Below are positions 1 through 8,689 of a stretch of 64,000 nt of DNA, one piece after another (positions within the stretch are counted from its first letter, which is position 1; each line of letters begins with the position of its first letter). A program made the position numbers and the translations under genes. Under the pieces are notes generated by a model. That model searched no databases, had not been told where the DNA came from, and saw nothing but the letters and a program-made list of their open reading frames with translations. Origin of the DNA: JAEMQF01 sp963791595 (GTDB lineage: Bacteria; Pseudomonadota; Gammaproteobacteria; Burkholderiales; Burkholderiaceae_C); assembly GCA_963791595.1 (NCBI GenBank), contig CAWBTF010000030.1, positions 1-64,000 of the forward strand, read 5' to 3'.

Positions 1-319
1 GTGTTCGAAGAATTATCGGAAGCACAGCGCAGCGGCGTACCCCGCATCCAAGGGTGTGCGGCTCCCATTCGAGTGCGCTGCGTGCGAGATTTGGGCAGCC
101 GTGACGATTCAGGGAATCGGGCTCGCTGGGTGCACGGCAATGGTGTCGAGCACGATGCCAACCCCAAGGCAGCGCGGCGCCAGGCCGCAAACGGCCGCGC
201 CCGCCGTGCACTTTCATTGCGTGAGGAATCCTCGGCGGCGGCCTCCGCGGCCCCCTCGGTCGCCGGGCTCGTTTGGGCCCTTCGGCATACTCCGGGCCCT
301 GAACAAGACCTCGCGTGCA
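1..319. other. Left-edge stretch without a convincing gene
   Basis: A reading frame runs open from base 1 to 591 on the plus strand. Its translation looks like an out-of-frame shadow: it is Arg/Ala-rich, has no motif, and overlaps the acetyltransferase that starts near 320. The stretch may hold the end of an upstream gene or the promoter of the acetyltransferase cluster. I recognise neither. Confidence 0.4.
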
Positions 320-1588
320 ATGACAATGAATTCGAGCGCCTACCGAGTAGCATCCGCAACGCCGTCGGCGCCGAGCGCCAGCGTGTTTGGCATGGCCGGA
401 CGCCGGGGCCTGCACGTCATTCGCGTCGAGCAACTCACCGCAAGCGACATTGCGCAGTGGTCGGCGCTGGAAGCGCGCGCGATCGAGCCCAACCCGTACA
501 TGTCTGCGCACTTCGTGTTGCCGGCGCTGCGCTTTCTCGATCCGCAGGCGAACGCCGAGATCTGGTTCGCACGACGATCCGATGCCAATGACGCGGAGTT
601 GATCGGCGTCTGCGCGTTCCTGCGCAAGCGTTGGTCGACCCACTTTCCGTTTCCGCATCTCCAGGCGTACCAGAGCGTGCATTCGTATCTGGGTGGGCCG
701 TTGCTCGACCGAGCACACGCGGCGCAGGCACTCGAACAGATGCTGGATGCCGCCCTGGGCGCACCCACCAGGGGCTTGGCCGTCGTTCTGCCTACTGTTC
801 AGTCGGACGGGCCGGTCGCCGAGTTGATGGCCACCTGGGGCCGGCACCACGCGACGCAAATGCACCGGCGCGACGCGCATGCTCGCGCGGTGCTTGTGCC
901 GGGCCAAGCCGGACCCGGCGCCATCAAAGCAGCCCTGGGGTCGAAGGCGAATGAAATGGGGCGCAACCGGCGCCGGCTCGCCCGGGAAGGCACGTGCGAA
1001 TGGCACACATTGCGCCCAACGGAACCCGGCAGAGAGATCGAGAATTTCCTCGCGCTCGAACACCGTGGGTGGAAGGCCGAAGCTGGCTCGTCATTGCGCT
1101 CCGATTCCGCCCACGAGTCCTTCTTTCGCGACATGACCACCGGCTTCGCCACCGAAGGCCGTGCCTGGTTCACCGAGCTCAGCTTGAACGGCCAGGCGAT
1201 CGCATCCACCAGCAACTTCATCTCGGGTGGCGCCGGGTTCGCCTTCAAGGTGGGCTGGAACGAGGACTACCGCAAGTACGGTGTCGGCATCCTCAATGAG
1301 GTCCACCTGGTGGAAAACGCACCCGAAGTTTGTTCCGACCTGGCCTACATCGACAGCGGTGCAGCACCGGGATCTTTCATCGATTCGCTATGGCCGGCGC
1401 GTCGGCAATTGAGCACGCTGGTGCTGCCCCTGGGTCGGTTCGGGCAAGGCGTTTGGCGCGTCGCCGAGGCTACCCGGACCGCCAAGGCGAGTGTCGCCCG
1501 GCTTCGCCGCGGCACACGAAGTGCCGAGAGTGCAACCAGACCGGCTTCTCCTGCTGCGAAGCCCGAAACCCAACCACGCAGCCACTGA
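320..1588 (+). CDS. FemAB/BioF2-like GNAT-fold acyltransferase (CelD family)
   Basis: About 422 residues with the signature of the CelD/BioF2-like acetyltransferase superfamily. A basic stretch near residue 207 (SKANEMGRNRRRLAREG) leads into an acyl-CoA or aminoacyl-tRNA-binding-like GNAT half (LEHRGWKAEAGSS, AFKVGWNEDYRKYGVG). Such enzymes N-acylate sugars or polysaccharide precursors in the cytoplasm. The start is uncertain: ATGs at 320, 326 and 392 are in frame and none has a clear ribosome binding site. The hydrolase-fold gene begins 3 bases after the stop, so the two are probably co-transcribed. FemAB-related proteins are known accessory members of PEP-CTERM/exosortase loci. The substrate cannot be read from the sequence. 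Confidence 0.75.
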   Translation: MTMNSSAYRVASATPSAPSASVFGMAGRRGLHVIRVEQLTASDIAQWSALEARAIEPNPYMSAHFVLPALRFLDPQANAEIWFARRSDANDAELIGVCAFLRKRWSTHFPFPHLQAYQSVHSYLGGPLLDRAHAAQALEQMLDAALGAPTRGLAVVLPTVQSDGPVAELMATWGRHHATQMHRRDAHARAVLVPGQAGPGAIKAALGSKANEMGRNRRRLAREGTCEWHTLRPTEPGREIENFLALEHRGWKAEAGSSLRSDSAHESFFRDMTTGFATEGRAWFTELSLNGQAIASTSNFISGGAGFAFKVGWNEDYRKYGVGILNEVHLVENAPEVCSDLAYIDSGAAPGSFIDSLWPARRQLSTLVLPLGRFGQGVWRVAEATRTAKASVARLRRGTRSAESATRPASPAAKPETQPRSH

Positions 1589-1591
1589 CCC

Positions 1592-2413
1592 ATGGAGCTC
1601 TTCAGTCGACGCTTCGGACCGCCCGCCCGCCAAGTGCTGGGCCTGCTGCAACACCCGCGGCCCGGCAAGGCGCCGCGTGCGGCGTTCCTGATGTGTCGCC
1701 CGTTCGGCCAGGAGGCGGTGCGCACCGCGCCGATCTACCGTGCAATGTCGGATCGGCTCGCGCGTGAGGGATGTTTCGTGTTGACGATCGACTTCCACGG
1801 CTGCGGCGATTCACCCGGTGAGCCGGACGATCAGGCGCTCAGCGATTGGGCGGGTGATGCACTCGCCGGCGACGCTCAGCTGCGTGCGGACGCGCCGGGG
1901 CTGCCGCGCCACTGGTTCGCGATGGGCCTGGGCGCGACCAGCGCGGCGCTGGCTGCGCCGCTGGCGGAGCAGCCAGCTGCATGCCTAGTGCTTTGGGAGC
2001 CGGTTGACGACGGGCCGAGCTATCTGGAGCGCTTGCTCGGCGCCCACCGCAAGGAACTCGTGCGCGAAATGCAGCGTCCCTGGCATGTGCTCGCTTCGCG
2101 CGGTGGCGAGGCCGAGCCAGTGGTGCCGGGCAGCGTGCTGGGGTTTCCAGTGGGTCAGAAGCTGCATCGCGAACTGTGCGAACTGCGTGAATTGCCGCTG
2201 CGTTCCATCACACAACGCTGGACACGCTTGGTGTTGGCGCACCGGCAGCCGCAACTCGAGCGCTACGCCGACGCACGGATTTCGAATCTTAGCCTGCACG
2301 CCGTTGAAACCGCCACTGACTGGTTGTCGATCGAGGCCCTCGGCACGGCCATCGTGCCGCAGGACATACCACGAACCTTGTTGGCGACCTTGCCACCGAC
2401 TCCCCATGCATGA
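1592..2413 (+). CDS. Alpha/beta-hydrolase-fold protein, resembling exosortase A-associated hydrolase 2
   Basis: A 273-residue protein with an alpha/beta-hydrolase fold: an early strand-turn (RPFGQEAVR), then DFHGCGDSPG at about residue 66. At the nucleophile elbow near residue 109 it reads MGLGATSA, so the usual G-x-S-x-G serine is absent. The exosortase-associated hydrolase 2 family, as I recall it, also lacks the serine, so this may be a non-hydrolytic or unusual thioester-handling protein. It follows the acetyltransferase by 3 bases and overlaps the next hydrolase gene by 8 bases, which is tight translational coupling. Assignment to that family rests on motif style, length and neighbours, not on a search. 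Confidence 0.7.
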   Translation: MELFSRRFGPPARQVLGLLQHPRPGKAPRAAFLMCRPFGQEAVRTAPIYRAMSDRLAREGCFVLTIDFHGCGDSPGEPDDQALSDWAGDALAGDAQLRADAPGLPRHWFAMGLGATSAALAAPLAEQPAACLVLWEPVDDGPSYLERLLGAHRKELVREMQRPWHVLASRGGEAEPVVPGSVLGFPVGQKLHRELCELRELPLRSITQRWTRLVLAHRQPQLERYADARISNLSLHAVETATDWLSIEALGTAIVPQDIPRTLLATLPPTPHA

Positions 2414-3326
2414 ACAGACGCTCATCTTCGGCCCCGACAAACATCTCGTCGGCACAGTCACGCTGCCAGCCCAGGCCAAGCCCGGTCATGCAGGCACGAT
2501 GGCGCTGCTGACGAACGCCGGCGTGATTCCGCGTATCGGACCGCACCGTTTGAACGTCAAGCTGGCCCGACGCTTCGCCGAGCTTGGGATCGCCACATTG
2601 CGCTTCGATCTGAGCGGCTTGGGCGACAGCCGGCGCTCCAGCTCGCAGCGCTCGACGGTCGACCAGTTCACCTTCGATACGCGCTGCGCGATGGATCTGG
2701 CGCAGGCGAAATTCGGCGCCGAACGGTTCTTCGCGGTCGGGTTTTGTTCGGGCGGCGACGTTGCCCATGTAACGGCGTTGGAAGACAAGCGCTTGCGCGC
2801 GGTTCTGATGTGGGACTCGTACGTCTATCCCACGCCCGAGGCGAAATTTCGCGGCCTGCTGCATCGCCTGCGCTGCAACACGCCGGGCGGGCTCGTCCAG
2901 AAAGCCTTGAAGCGCCTGACCGGCGGCGACGCAAGGGCGGCGAGCGGCGCACCCGACGCGCAGCCGCCCCTGGGCCCGACGATCTTCGGCCGTTCGGAGA
3001 TGCCGCCGCGAGACCAGTTCGGGCAGCGAATTCGAACTCTGGTCGATGGCGGCGTGGAACTGCTGTTTCTGTACTCGGGCGGCGAGCCCCGTTGGTACAA
3101 CTATGAGCGACAGTTCCGCGACATGTTCGGCGAGTACGGTTTTGTGGACCGGGTCGGCTATGAGTATCTGCCGCGCAGCGACCACACCTTCATTCAGCCG
3201 CACGCCCAAGCCACGCTGATCGAACGGGTCGAAGCCTGGCTGGACACCCGCGCTTTGGCCGCGATGCAAACGGCTCGCACCGGAAGTGCCGCGGCCGACA
3301 GCGCGCCTTCGCTGATGGTGGCGTGA
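2406..3326 (+). CDS. Alpha/beta hydrolase with a Cys nucleophile, resembling exosortase A-associated hydrolase 1
   Basis: A 306-residue alpha/beta hydrolase. RFDLSGLGDS precedes the nucleophile elbow GFCSGGD near residue 113, where Cys stands in place of Ser as in dienelactone-hydrolase-type enzymes. A C-terminal RSDHTF near residue 260 supplies a candidate catalytic His. The ATG at 2406 is chosen because it overlaps the preceding stop by 8 bases; the longer frame upstream is a shadow of that gene. The GTG of the phosphopantetheinyl transferase overlaps the stop by 4 bases. The family context suggests action on acyl or thioester intermediates of a surface-polymer pathway; this is inference. 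Confidence 0.75.
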   Translation: MHEQTLIFGPDKHLVGTVTLPAQAKPGHAGTMALLTNAGVIPRIGPHRLNVKLARRFAELGIATLRFDLSGLGDSRRSSSQRSTVDQFTFDTRCAMDLAQAKFGAERFFAVGFCSGGDVAHVTALEDKRLRAVLMWDSYVYPTPEAKFRGLLHRLRCNTPGGLVQKALKRLTGGDARAASGAPDAQPPLGPTIFGRSEMPPRDQFGQRIRTLVDGGVELLFLYSGGEPRWYNYERQFRDMFGEYGFVDRVGYEYLPRSDHTFIQPHAQATLIERVEAWLDTRALAAMQTARTGSAAADSAPSLMVA

Positions 3327-4051
3327 CGCGCGGCGACAGCACTTCACTGCCCATGCTCGACGCGGTCGAGCCGCAGCGGCTGGCCGTGCCGGCGGCGGAC
3401 CTCGAATTTTGGCGCATCGACCTTCGATTCCAGCCGTCGCCGCCGATGCTGGCCTGCTTGTCGCCGCAGGAACGCACCAGGTCGGCACGCTTTGTCTTCG
3501 AGCGCGACCGGCGCCGCTTCGAGGCCGCCCACACGGCGTTGCGCCAGTTGCTGGCGCAGCGGCTGGGGGCGGAACCGCGAGATTTGCGGTTCCGCGAAGG
3601 GCCGCACGGCAAGCCCGCGTTGGACGAGGCGCGCCATCCGCAGCGTTGTGTTTTCAACCTGAGTCACTGCGATGACGAGGCGCTCGTCGCGATCGCCACA
3701 GAGGGCGAGATCGGTGTCGACATCGAGCTGCTTCGCCCGATGCCCGACGCGCTGACGCTGGCACGCCGAAGCTTCAGCCGCGAAGAATGCGCCGAACTCG
3801 AGGCCACCGACGGCGCGTCGCGCGACTTGGCGTTCTTCACTGCCTGGACGCGCAAGGAGGCTTGCCTGAAGGCCGTGGGCAGCGGCTTGTCGATCGCGCC
3901 GAACACGTTCACGGCTGGGCTCCAGCACGGCGCGCGGCGGGCTGCGATTCACACGGCGCGAGGCAGCGTCGACGTCACGGTGCAGTCTGCGTGCCATGCA
4001 CAGCATCTGCTCGTGGCATGGGCTCGCGTTGAAGGCCCTGAGGGCCGTTGA
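3323..4051 (+). CDS. 4'-phosphopantetheinyl transferase, Sfp type
   Basis: This enzyme transfers the phosphopantetheine arm of CoA to a serine of a carrier protein. The 242-residue protein has the Sfp/AcpT core in order: FNLSHCDD (about residue 110), GVDIE with the Mg-binding Asp and Glu (about 131), and WTRKEACLKAVGSGLS (about 175). The GTG start overlaps the preceding stop in a GTGA junction, so it is coupled to the two hydrolase-fold genes. That context suggests it activates a carrier protein of the same cluster, which would be encoded to the left of this window. It could instead be the cell's general PPTase. Confidence 0.9.
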   Translation: MTRGDSTSLPMLDAVEPQRLAVPAADLEFWRIDLRFQPSPPMLACLSPQERTRSARFVFERDRRRFEAAHTALRQLLAQRLGAEPRDLRFREGPHGKPALDEARHPQRCVFNLSHCDDEALVAIATEGEIGVDIELLRPMPDALTLARRSFSREECAELEATDGASRDLAFFTAWTRKEACLKAVGSGLSIAPNTFTAGLQHGARRAAIHTARGSVDVTVQSACHAQHLLVAWARVEGPEGR

Positions 4052-4115
4052 ATCGGATGCGATCGCGCTCGAAGTCGAGCGCTCCGGACGCGAATATCGT
4101 CCGCGCGCTCCGCTG

Positions 4116-4673
4116 TCAACGCCTCCACGATCCGTCGCGAATCATCTCGAACGTGATGCGTTCCAGCTCGACCGGCGCCACACCGGCCAGCACGTCGAGC
4201 TTCCACGCGGCGGCATAACTCAGGTCGATCACGCGCCCGGCGTGGAACGGCCCGCGGTCGTTGATGCGAACCACGACGCTGCGCCCGTTCGCGGGGTTCG
4301 AGACGCGCGCGTAGCTCGGGATCGGCAAGGTCGGGTGCGCGGCGGTCATCGCATACATGTCATAGGGCTCGCCGCTCGCCGTGGGCCGGCCGTGAAACTT
4401 GCGGCCGTACCACGAGGCCAGGCCCTTCTGCCGAAATCCGACGTCGCGCGTCAGCGGCACGTAGTCCTGCCCGAGCACCCGATACGGGCCGTTGGGCCCG
4501 GCGCCGCGCAGCGCTTCCACCTTGGGTTCGGCGTCGCGCACGCGGCTCATCGATGCGGGTGTTGCAGGCGGGCCATCGCGGTCCGATGGGCTTGTGGTGC
4601 AGGCTGCGAGCCCTGCGGCCGCGACCCAGAACACGGCGCGGCGCACGAGCCGCGCTGACACCCCCGAGCACAT
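4116..4673 (-). CDS. rlpA: Septal ring lytic transglycosylase RlpA family lipoprotein
   Basis: A short outer-membrane lipoprotein with the double-psi beta-barrel of RlpA: GLASWYGRKFHGRPTASGE, then AAHPTLP and the catalytic-site region VVRINDRGPF. RlpA cleaves denuded peptidoglycan strands and helps daughter-cell separation. The start at 4673 puts a lipobox (AGLAAC) about 24 residues in, as expected for signal peptidase II; an in-frame ATG at 4706 is possible. The C-terminal SPOR domain that targets classical RlpA to the septum is missing: the protein ends soon after the barrel at about 185 residues. It is convergent with the PPTase and divergent from the dehydrogenase. Confidence 0.85.
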   Translation of the reverse strand: MCSGVSARLVRRAVFWVAAAGLAACTTSPSDRDGPPATPASMSRVRDAEPKVEALRGAGPNGPYRVLGQDYVPLTRDVGFRQKGLASWYGRKFHGRPTASGEPYDMYAMTAAHPTLPIPSYARVSNPANGRSVVVRINDRGPFHAGRVIDLSYAAAWKLDVLAGVAPVELERITFEMIRDGSWRR

Positions 4674-4817
4674 CAATTCGGCCGGTGCGGTGCGAATCGG
4701 TGGCATGGGCTAGAGTGACCGGTGTTGCAAGGGCATGCGCCGCACGATTGTCTCGAGATTCGCCGCGAGCCGAGGCCCCTGCACCGTGCCGAATCACACT
4801 CACACAGGAGAAAAGAG

Positions 4818-5753
4818 TTGAAACCCAAGGTTCTGCAATACGGCCGCCTGATGCCCGCGCTCGAGCGCCAACTCACCGAGGCCTTCGACCTGCATCGCCT
4901 CGCGGACGAAGCCGATCCGAAAGCCTTTCTCGCGGCGCGCGGCGGTGACTTCGTCGGCCTGGCCACCGGCGGCTTTGCCGACGCGGCGCTGATCGCCGCG
5001 CTGCCTTCGCTGAAAGTCATCTCCAGCTTCGGCGTCGGCGTCGACAAGGTCGATCTGGTCGCGGCGGGTCGGCGTGGCATCCTGGTGGGCAATACGCCCG
5101 ACGTGCTGAACGACTGCGTGGCGGACCTCGCGATCGGCCTGGCGATCGACGTCGCGCGCGGGCTGAGCGCGTCGGACCGTTACCTGCGGCGCGGCGAATG
5201 GCCGAAGGGGCCCTATCCGCTGCAACGCCGCGTCAGTGGCAAGCGCATGGGCATCGTCGGCCTCGGGCGCATCGGTAAGGCGATCGCGCATCGCGCCGCC
5301 GCGTTCGACATGCCGCTGCGTTACCACAACCGCCGGCCGGCCGCGGATACGCAGATCGCCTACGAGCCGTCGTTGGTCGAGCTCGCGCGCTGGTCCGACT
5401 TTCTCGTGATCATCGTTCCCGGCGGAGCCGCGACGCGGCATCTGATCAACGAGACCGTGCTCGATGCGCTGGGGCCAGAGGGGTACCTGATCAACGTCGC
5501 GCGCGGCTCGGTGGTCGACGAAGCGGCGCTGGTGCGCGCGCTGCGCGACAAGCGCATCGCCGGCGCCGCGCTCGATGTGTTCGAAAACGAGCCACACGTC
5601 CCCACCGAGCTGATGCAACTCGACAACGCGGTGTTGCTCCCGCATGTGGGCAGTGCCACGCACGAAACGCGCTCCGCGATGGCGCAGCGCGTGTTCGACA
5701 ACCTTCAGGAGTTCTTCGCGCGCGGCCGTCTGGTCAGCGCCATCGCGGCTTGA
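4818..5753 (+). CDS. D-isomer-specific 2-hydroxyacid dehydrogenase (glyoxylate/hydroxypyruvate reductase-like)
   Basis: A 311-residue NAD(P)-dependent oxidoreductase interconverting 2-oxoacids and D-2-hydroxyacids. It shows the nucleotide-binding GLGRIGKAIA near residue 155, the substrate-binding Arg in NVARGSVVDE, a Glu in DVFENEPHVP, and the catalytic His in LLPHVGSATHETR. I chose a TTG start at 4818 because a clean AGGAG lies 7 bases upstream (4806-4810) and the protein then begins KPKVLQYG, the normal N terminus of the family; the ATG at 4722 would add an unlikely basic extension. The exact substrate is unknown. Confidence 0.9.
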   Translation: MKPKVLQYGRLMPALERQLTEAFDLHRLADEADPKAFLAARGGDFVGLATGGFADAALIAALPSLKVISSFGVGVDKVDLVAAGRRGILVGNTPDVLNDCVADLAIGLAIDVARGLSASDRYLRRGEWPKGPYPLQRRVSGKRMGIVGLGRIGKAIAHRAAAFDMPLRYHNRRPAADTQIAYEPSLVELARWSDFLVIIVPGGAATRHLINETVLDALGPEGYLINVARGSVVDEAALVRALRDKRIAGAALDVFENEPHVPTELMQLDNAVLLPHVGSATHETRSAMAQRVFDNLQEFFARGRLVSAIAA

Positions 5754-5803
5754 ATCCGCCGGCCGTGCTCGTGCCGCAGTTGCCATAAGGCGGCGCCCTG
5801 CGC

Positions 5804-6484
5804 CTACCAGAAACCCCAGTTGCCGCTGAACACCACCCAAACGCCGAGCAATCCGTTCGTGACGGCATGTGCGATCACGGCCGACCACAGTCGGCCCGTG
5901 CGGATGTAGAGCCAGGCGTAGGCCAGTCCGGCAACGATCGCCGCCAGCCACAAGGTGTGCGCGAGCATGAAGACGAAGGTTGACAGCAGCACGGCGCGCA
6001 AGCCGACCCGCATGGGGTCGACAGCCTCGAACTGCGGCGCCTGAATCCAGCGCATCAGGAACGAGCGCCAGAACAGCTCTTCCATCACGGGCACCAACAG
6101 GGTGGCGCCGAGCCAGCGCACCGCCAGCAGCGGCCAGATCATGTTGCCTTGCGCGTCGACCGGGCGAAACCCGCGGGTCGCTTCGCCCAGGCGCATCCAG
6201 GGCGCGTCGAGCGTGATCCACAGGAAGAAAACCACGCCGCCGACCAGCACGGCGAGCAAGACCTCGCGCAAGGCCGGAAAGGTCTGGGCGAACAATTCAC
6301 CGTATTCGCGCCGCCACGCCCAGAGCAGCGCGCCCACGAGCAACACGCCCCAGGCGTAGATCCACTGCGGGTCGAACCCCCAGGAGCCGTCAGCCGGCGC
6401 CGCGCCGCGCAGCGCCAGCAGCGCGATGAACAAGGCAAACGGCGCACAACGAACCCATGCGGCGCGGCTGAAGTTGAGGGCCAT
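5804..6484 (-). CDS. CPBP/CAAX-type intramembrane protease
   Basis: A 226-residue polytopic membrane protein of the Abi/CPBP family. The glutamate motif EELFWRSFLMRW, a second His motif (FMLAHTLWLA) and the third motif HAVTNGLLG are present, matching the EExxxR...FxxxH...HxxxN pattern of intramembrane glutamic proteases. The start is the ATG at 6484; the frame extends upstream but overlaps the neighbouring gene. A subfamily of these proteins occurs in exosortase/PEP-CTERM genomes, and this one lies 1.8 kb from an exosortase-like cluster. Its 5' end lies 32 bases from the stop of the upstream acyltransferase gene, so they probably share a transcript. Confidence 0.85.
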   Translation of the reverse strand: MALNFSRAAWVRCAPFALFIALLALRGAAPADGSWGFDPQWIYAWGVLLVGALLWAWRREYGELFAQTFPALREVLLAVLVGGVVFFLWITLDAPWMRLGEATRGFRPVDAQGNMIWPLLAVRWLGATLLVPVMEELFWRSFLMRWIQAPQFEAVDPMRVGLRAVLLSTFVFMLAHTLWLAAIVAGLAYAWLYIRTGRLWSAVIAHAVTNGLLGVWVVFSGNWGFW

Positions 6485-6515
6485 CGGCGTGCGTGCGCGC
6501 AACACTGCCGAACGT

Positions 6516-8400
6516 TCAGGGCGCCAGCAGCGCCGCGACGCGTTCGCGCAAGCGCTGCGGCGTGACCTCGGCAGCAGGCAGCGCCGCACCGGCACGCACG
6601 CCGACGCGCGACCACAGGCCGCGCCGGAATGGCCGGGTCATCGCCGCGCCGTCGGCGCGCGAGAAGAACGAACCCCACAGGTTGTGCAGCGCGAGCGGAA
6701 CCACGGGCACCGGGTGGGTCTCCAGCACTTTCATCACACCGCCCTTGAATTCGCCGAGTTCGCCGTCGCGCGTGATCGCTCCCTCCGGAAAGATGCAGAG
6801 CAGGTCGCCGTCCGCCAGCACCGCGCGGGCGTCTCTGAACGCCGCCTCGTAGACAGCCGGGTCGTCGCGCTGCGACGCGATCGGTATCGCCTTGGCCAGG
6901 CGAAACAGTGCGCCGAGCACAGGGATCCGGAAGATCTTGTGGTCCATGATGAAGCGGATCGGCCGCGGGCTCGCCGCCATCAGCAGCACCGCATCGATGA
7001 AGCTCACGTGGTTGCACACCAGGATCGCCGCGCCTTGCACCGGGATGTGCTCTTCGTCGCGCACGTCGAAGCGGTAGATGAGGCGCGACACGACCCAGGC
7101 GATGAAACGCAGCAGGTACTCGGGAATGAGAAGGAAGATGTAGGTCGCGACGACCGCATTCGCCAGCCCCACGATCAGGAACACCTGCGGGATTGACCAG
7201 CCGAAATGCAGCAAGGCGCCAACGGCCAACGCGCTGACGATCATGAACAGCGCATTCAGGATGTTGTTCGCCGCGATGATGCGCGCCCGGTGGCTGGCCG
7301 GCGCGCGGGTCTGGATCAGCGCATACATCGGCACGCTGTACAGGCCGGCGAACAGCGACAGCAGCGCCAAGTCGGCAAGCACGCGCCAGTGTGCGGCCAC
7401 GTCGAGAAACTGCGCCAGCGTCAGACCGCTTGCGGGTGCGAGCGCGTGCGATGCGAAGTACAAATCGATGGCAAACACGCTCATGCCGATCGCGCCGAAC
7501 GGCACCAGGCCGATCTCCACATGGCGCCGGCTGAGCATCTCGCACAGCAGCGAACCGACGCCGATGCCCAGCGAAAATACGACCAACAAGGCCGAAGCCA
7601 CGTGTTCGTTGCCGTGCAACACGTCTTTCGCGAACGACGGGAATTGCGCGAGGAACACGGCGCCGAAGAACCACATCCACGAAATGCCGAGCAACGAGCG
7701 GAACACGACGATGTTGCCGCGCGCGAGTTGCAAGTTGCGCCAGGTTTCGCTGAACGGGTTCCAGTTGATGCGCAGGCCCGGGTCGGTGGCTGGCGATGCG
7801 GGGATGAACTGCGCCATCACGCGGCCGAGCAGGGCAAGCGCGAGGCACGCCCAGCAGACGTAGGTCGCGCCAGCCTCGGGTACGCCGATCAGCAGACTGC
7901 CCGCAGACGTTGCCGAGCAGGATCGCGACGAAGGTGCCCATCTCGACGACGCCGTTGCCGCCGGTGATTTCGCGCTCGTTCAGGTGCTGCGGCAGGTAGG
8001 CGAACTTCACCGGCCCGAACAGCGTGGAGTGCAGTCCCATCAGGAACACACAGCCCAGCAGCACGGGCACATTCGCGACGATGAAGCCCCAACCGGCGAG
8101 CGCCATGATCGCGATCTCGAGCGACTTGACGAAGCGCATCAGCAGCGACTTCTCGAACTTGTCAGCCATCTGGCCGCTCGTCGCGGAGAACAGCAGGAAC
8201 GGCAGGATGAACAGCGCGCCGATCGCCAGGCCGGCCAGTGCGGCAGGCAGCCACTGCACCTGCACTTGGTACGTCACCATCACGGTGAACGCGAACTTGA
8301 ACAGGTTGTCGTTGCCGGCGCCGAGGAACTGGGTCCAGAAGAATGGCGCGAAACGGCGTTGCCGCAGCAGCGTGAACTGATTCGAGTGCGAGTCGCTCAT
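6516..8400 (-). CDS. MFS transporter fused to 1-acyl-glycerol-3-phosphate acyltransferase, interrupted by a frameshift
   Basis: A LplT-Aas style fusion that couples lysophospholipid flipping to re-acylation at the inner membrane. The N-terminal MFS part starts at the ATG at 8400 (MSDSHSNQF) and stays in frame to about 7906; the rest of the transporter and the PlsC domain (NHVSFID, then FPEGAITRDG) are in another frame down to 6516. One extra A near 7905 on the plus strand explains the break: removing it restores GNVAGSLLIGVPEAG. The joined protein would be about 627 residues. Both halves look intact, so this is either a sequencing indel or a very recent mutation. Confidence 0.85.
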
Positions 8401-8464
8401 TCGCGGTGGGCCGGGTTGTCGACGTTGGCTTGCCGGACGACGCTTGGCGCTGCGCGCAGCCCAC

Positions 8465-8540
8465 TGGCGCGCCCGGCTGGGATCGAACCAGCAACCCCTG
8501 CCTTCGGAGGGCAGTACTCTATCCATTGAGCTACGGACGC
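8465..8540 (-). tRNA. tRNA-Arg (anticodon CCG)
   Basis: On the minus strand a 76-base cloverleaf runs from 8540 down to 8465. The acceptor arm GCGTCCG pairs with CGGGCGC (one G-U). The anticodon loop CTCCGAA sits on stem CTGCC/GGCAG and gives anticodon CCG with U33. The T arm is GCTGG-TTCGATC-CCAGC. The discriminator is G, and the CCA end is encoded. It decodes the CGG arginine codon, common in this GC-rich sequence. Confidence 0.96.
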
Positions 8541-8549
8541 AGGCGGCGG

Positions 8550-8555
8550 ATTCTA
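8550..8555 (-). promoter_or_regulatory. Candidate -10 box of the tRNA-Arg gene
   Basis: On the minus strand the hexamer TAGAAT ends 9 bases before the first base of the mature tRNA, a normal distance for a tRNA promoter. I see no good -35 match at standard spacing, so this is a weak call. Confidence 0.35.
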
Positions 8556-8609
8556 TCAGCGGGGGTCTCGCCAAGCCCGCGGCCGAGCCTTCGCGGCCCG
8601 CGCCATGCC

Positions 8610-8615
8610 TATAAT
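8610..8615 (+). promoter_or_regulatory. Candidate -10 box (TATAAT) of the cytochrome c gene
   Basis: A perfect TATAAT lies 74 bases before the cytochrome start codon, in a region that is otherwise very GC-rich. The -35 position at 17 bases spacing is poor, so use in vivo is not certain. The predicted leader is about 70 bases. Confidence 0.45.
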
Positions 8616-8689
8616 TCCGCCCTTTTGAGCGCGGCCGGCGGCAGCTCTTGCGCAGCGCGATCCCAGAACCGACAAGCCGAAGGAGACCC

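Noticed and set aside
1..591. Open frame from base 1
   Set aside because: It overlaps the acetyltransferase in another frame and has an amino-acid composition typical of a shadow.
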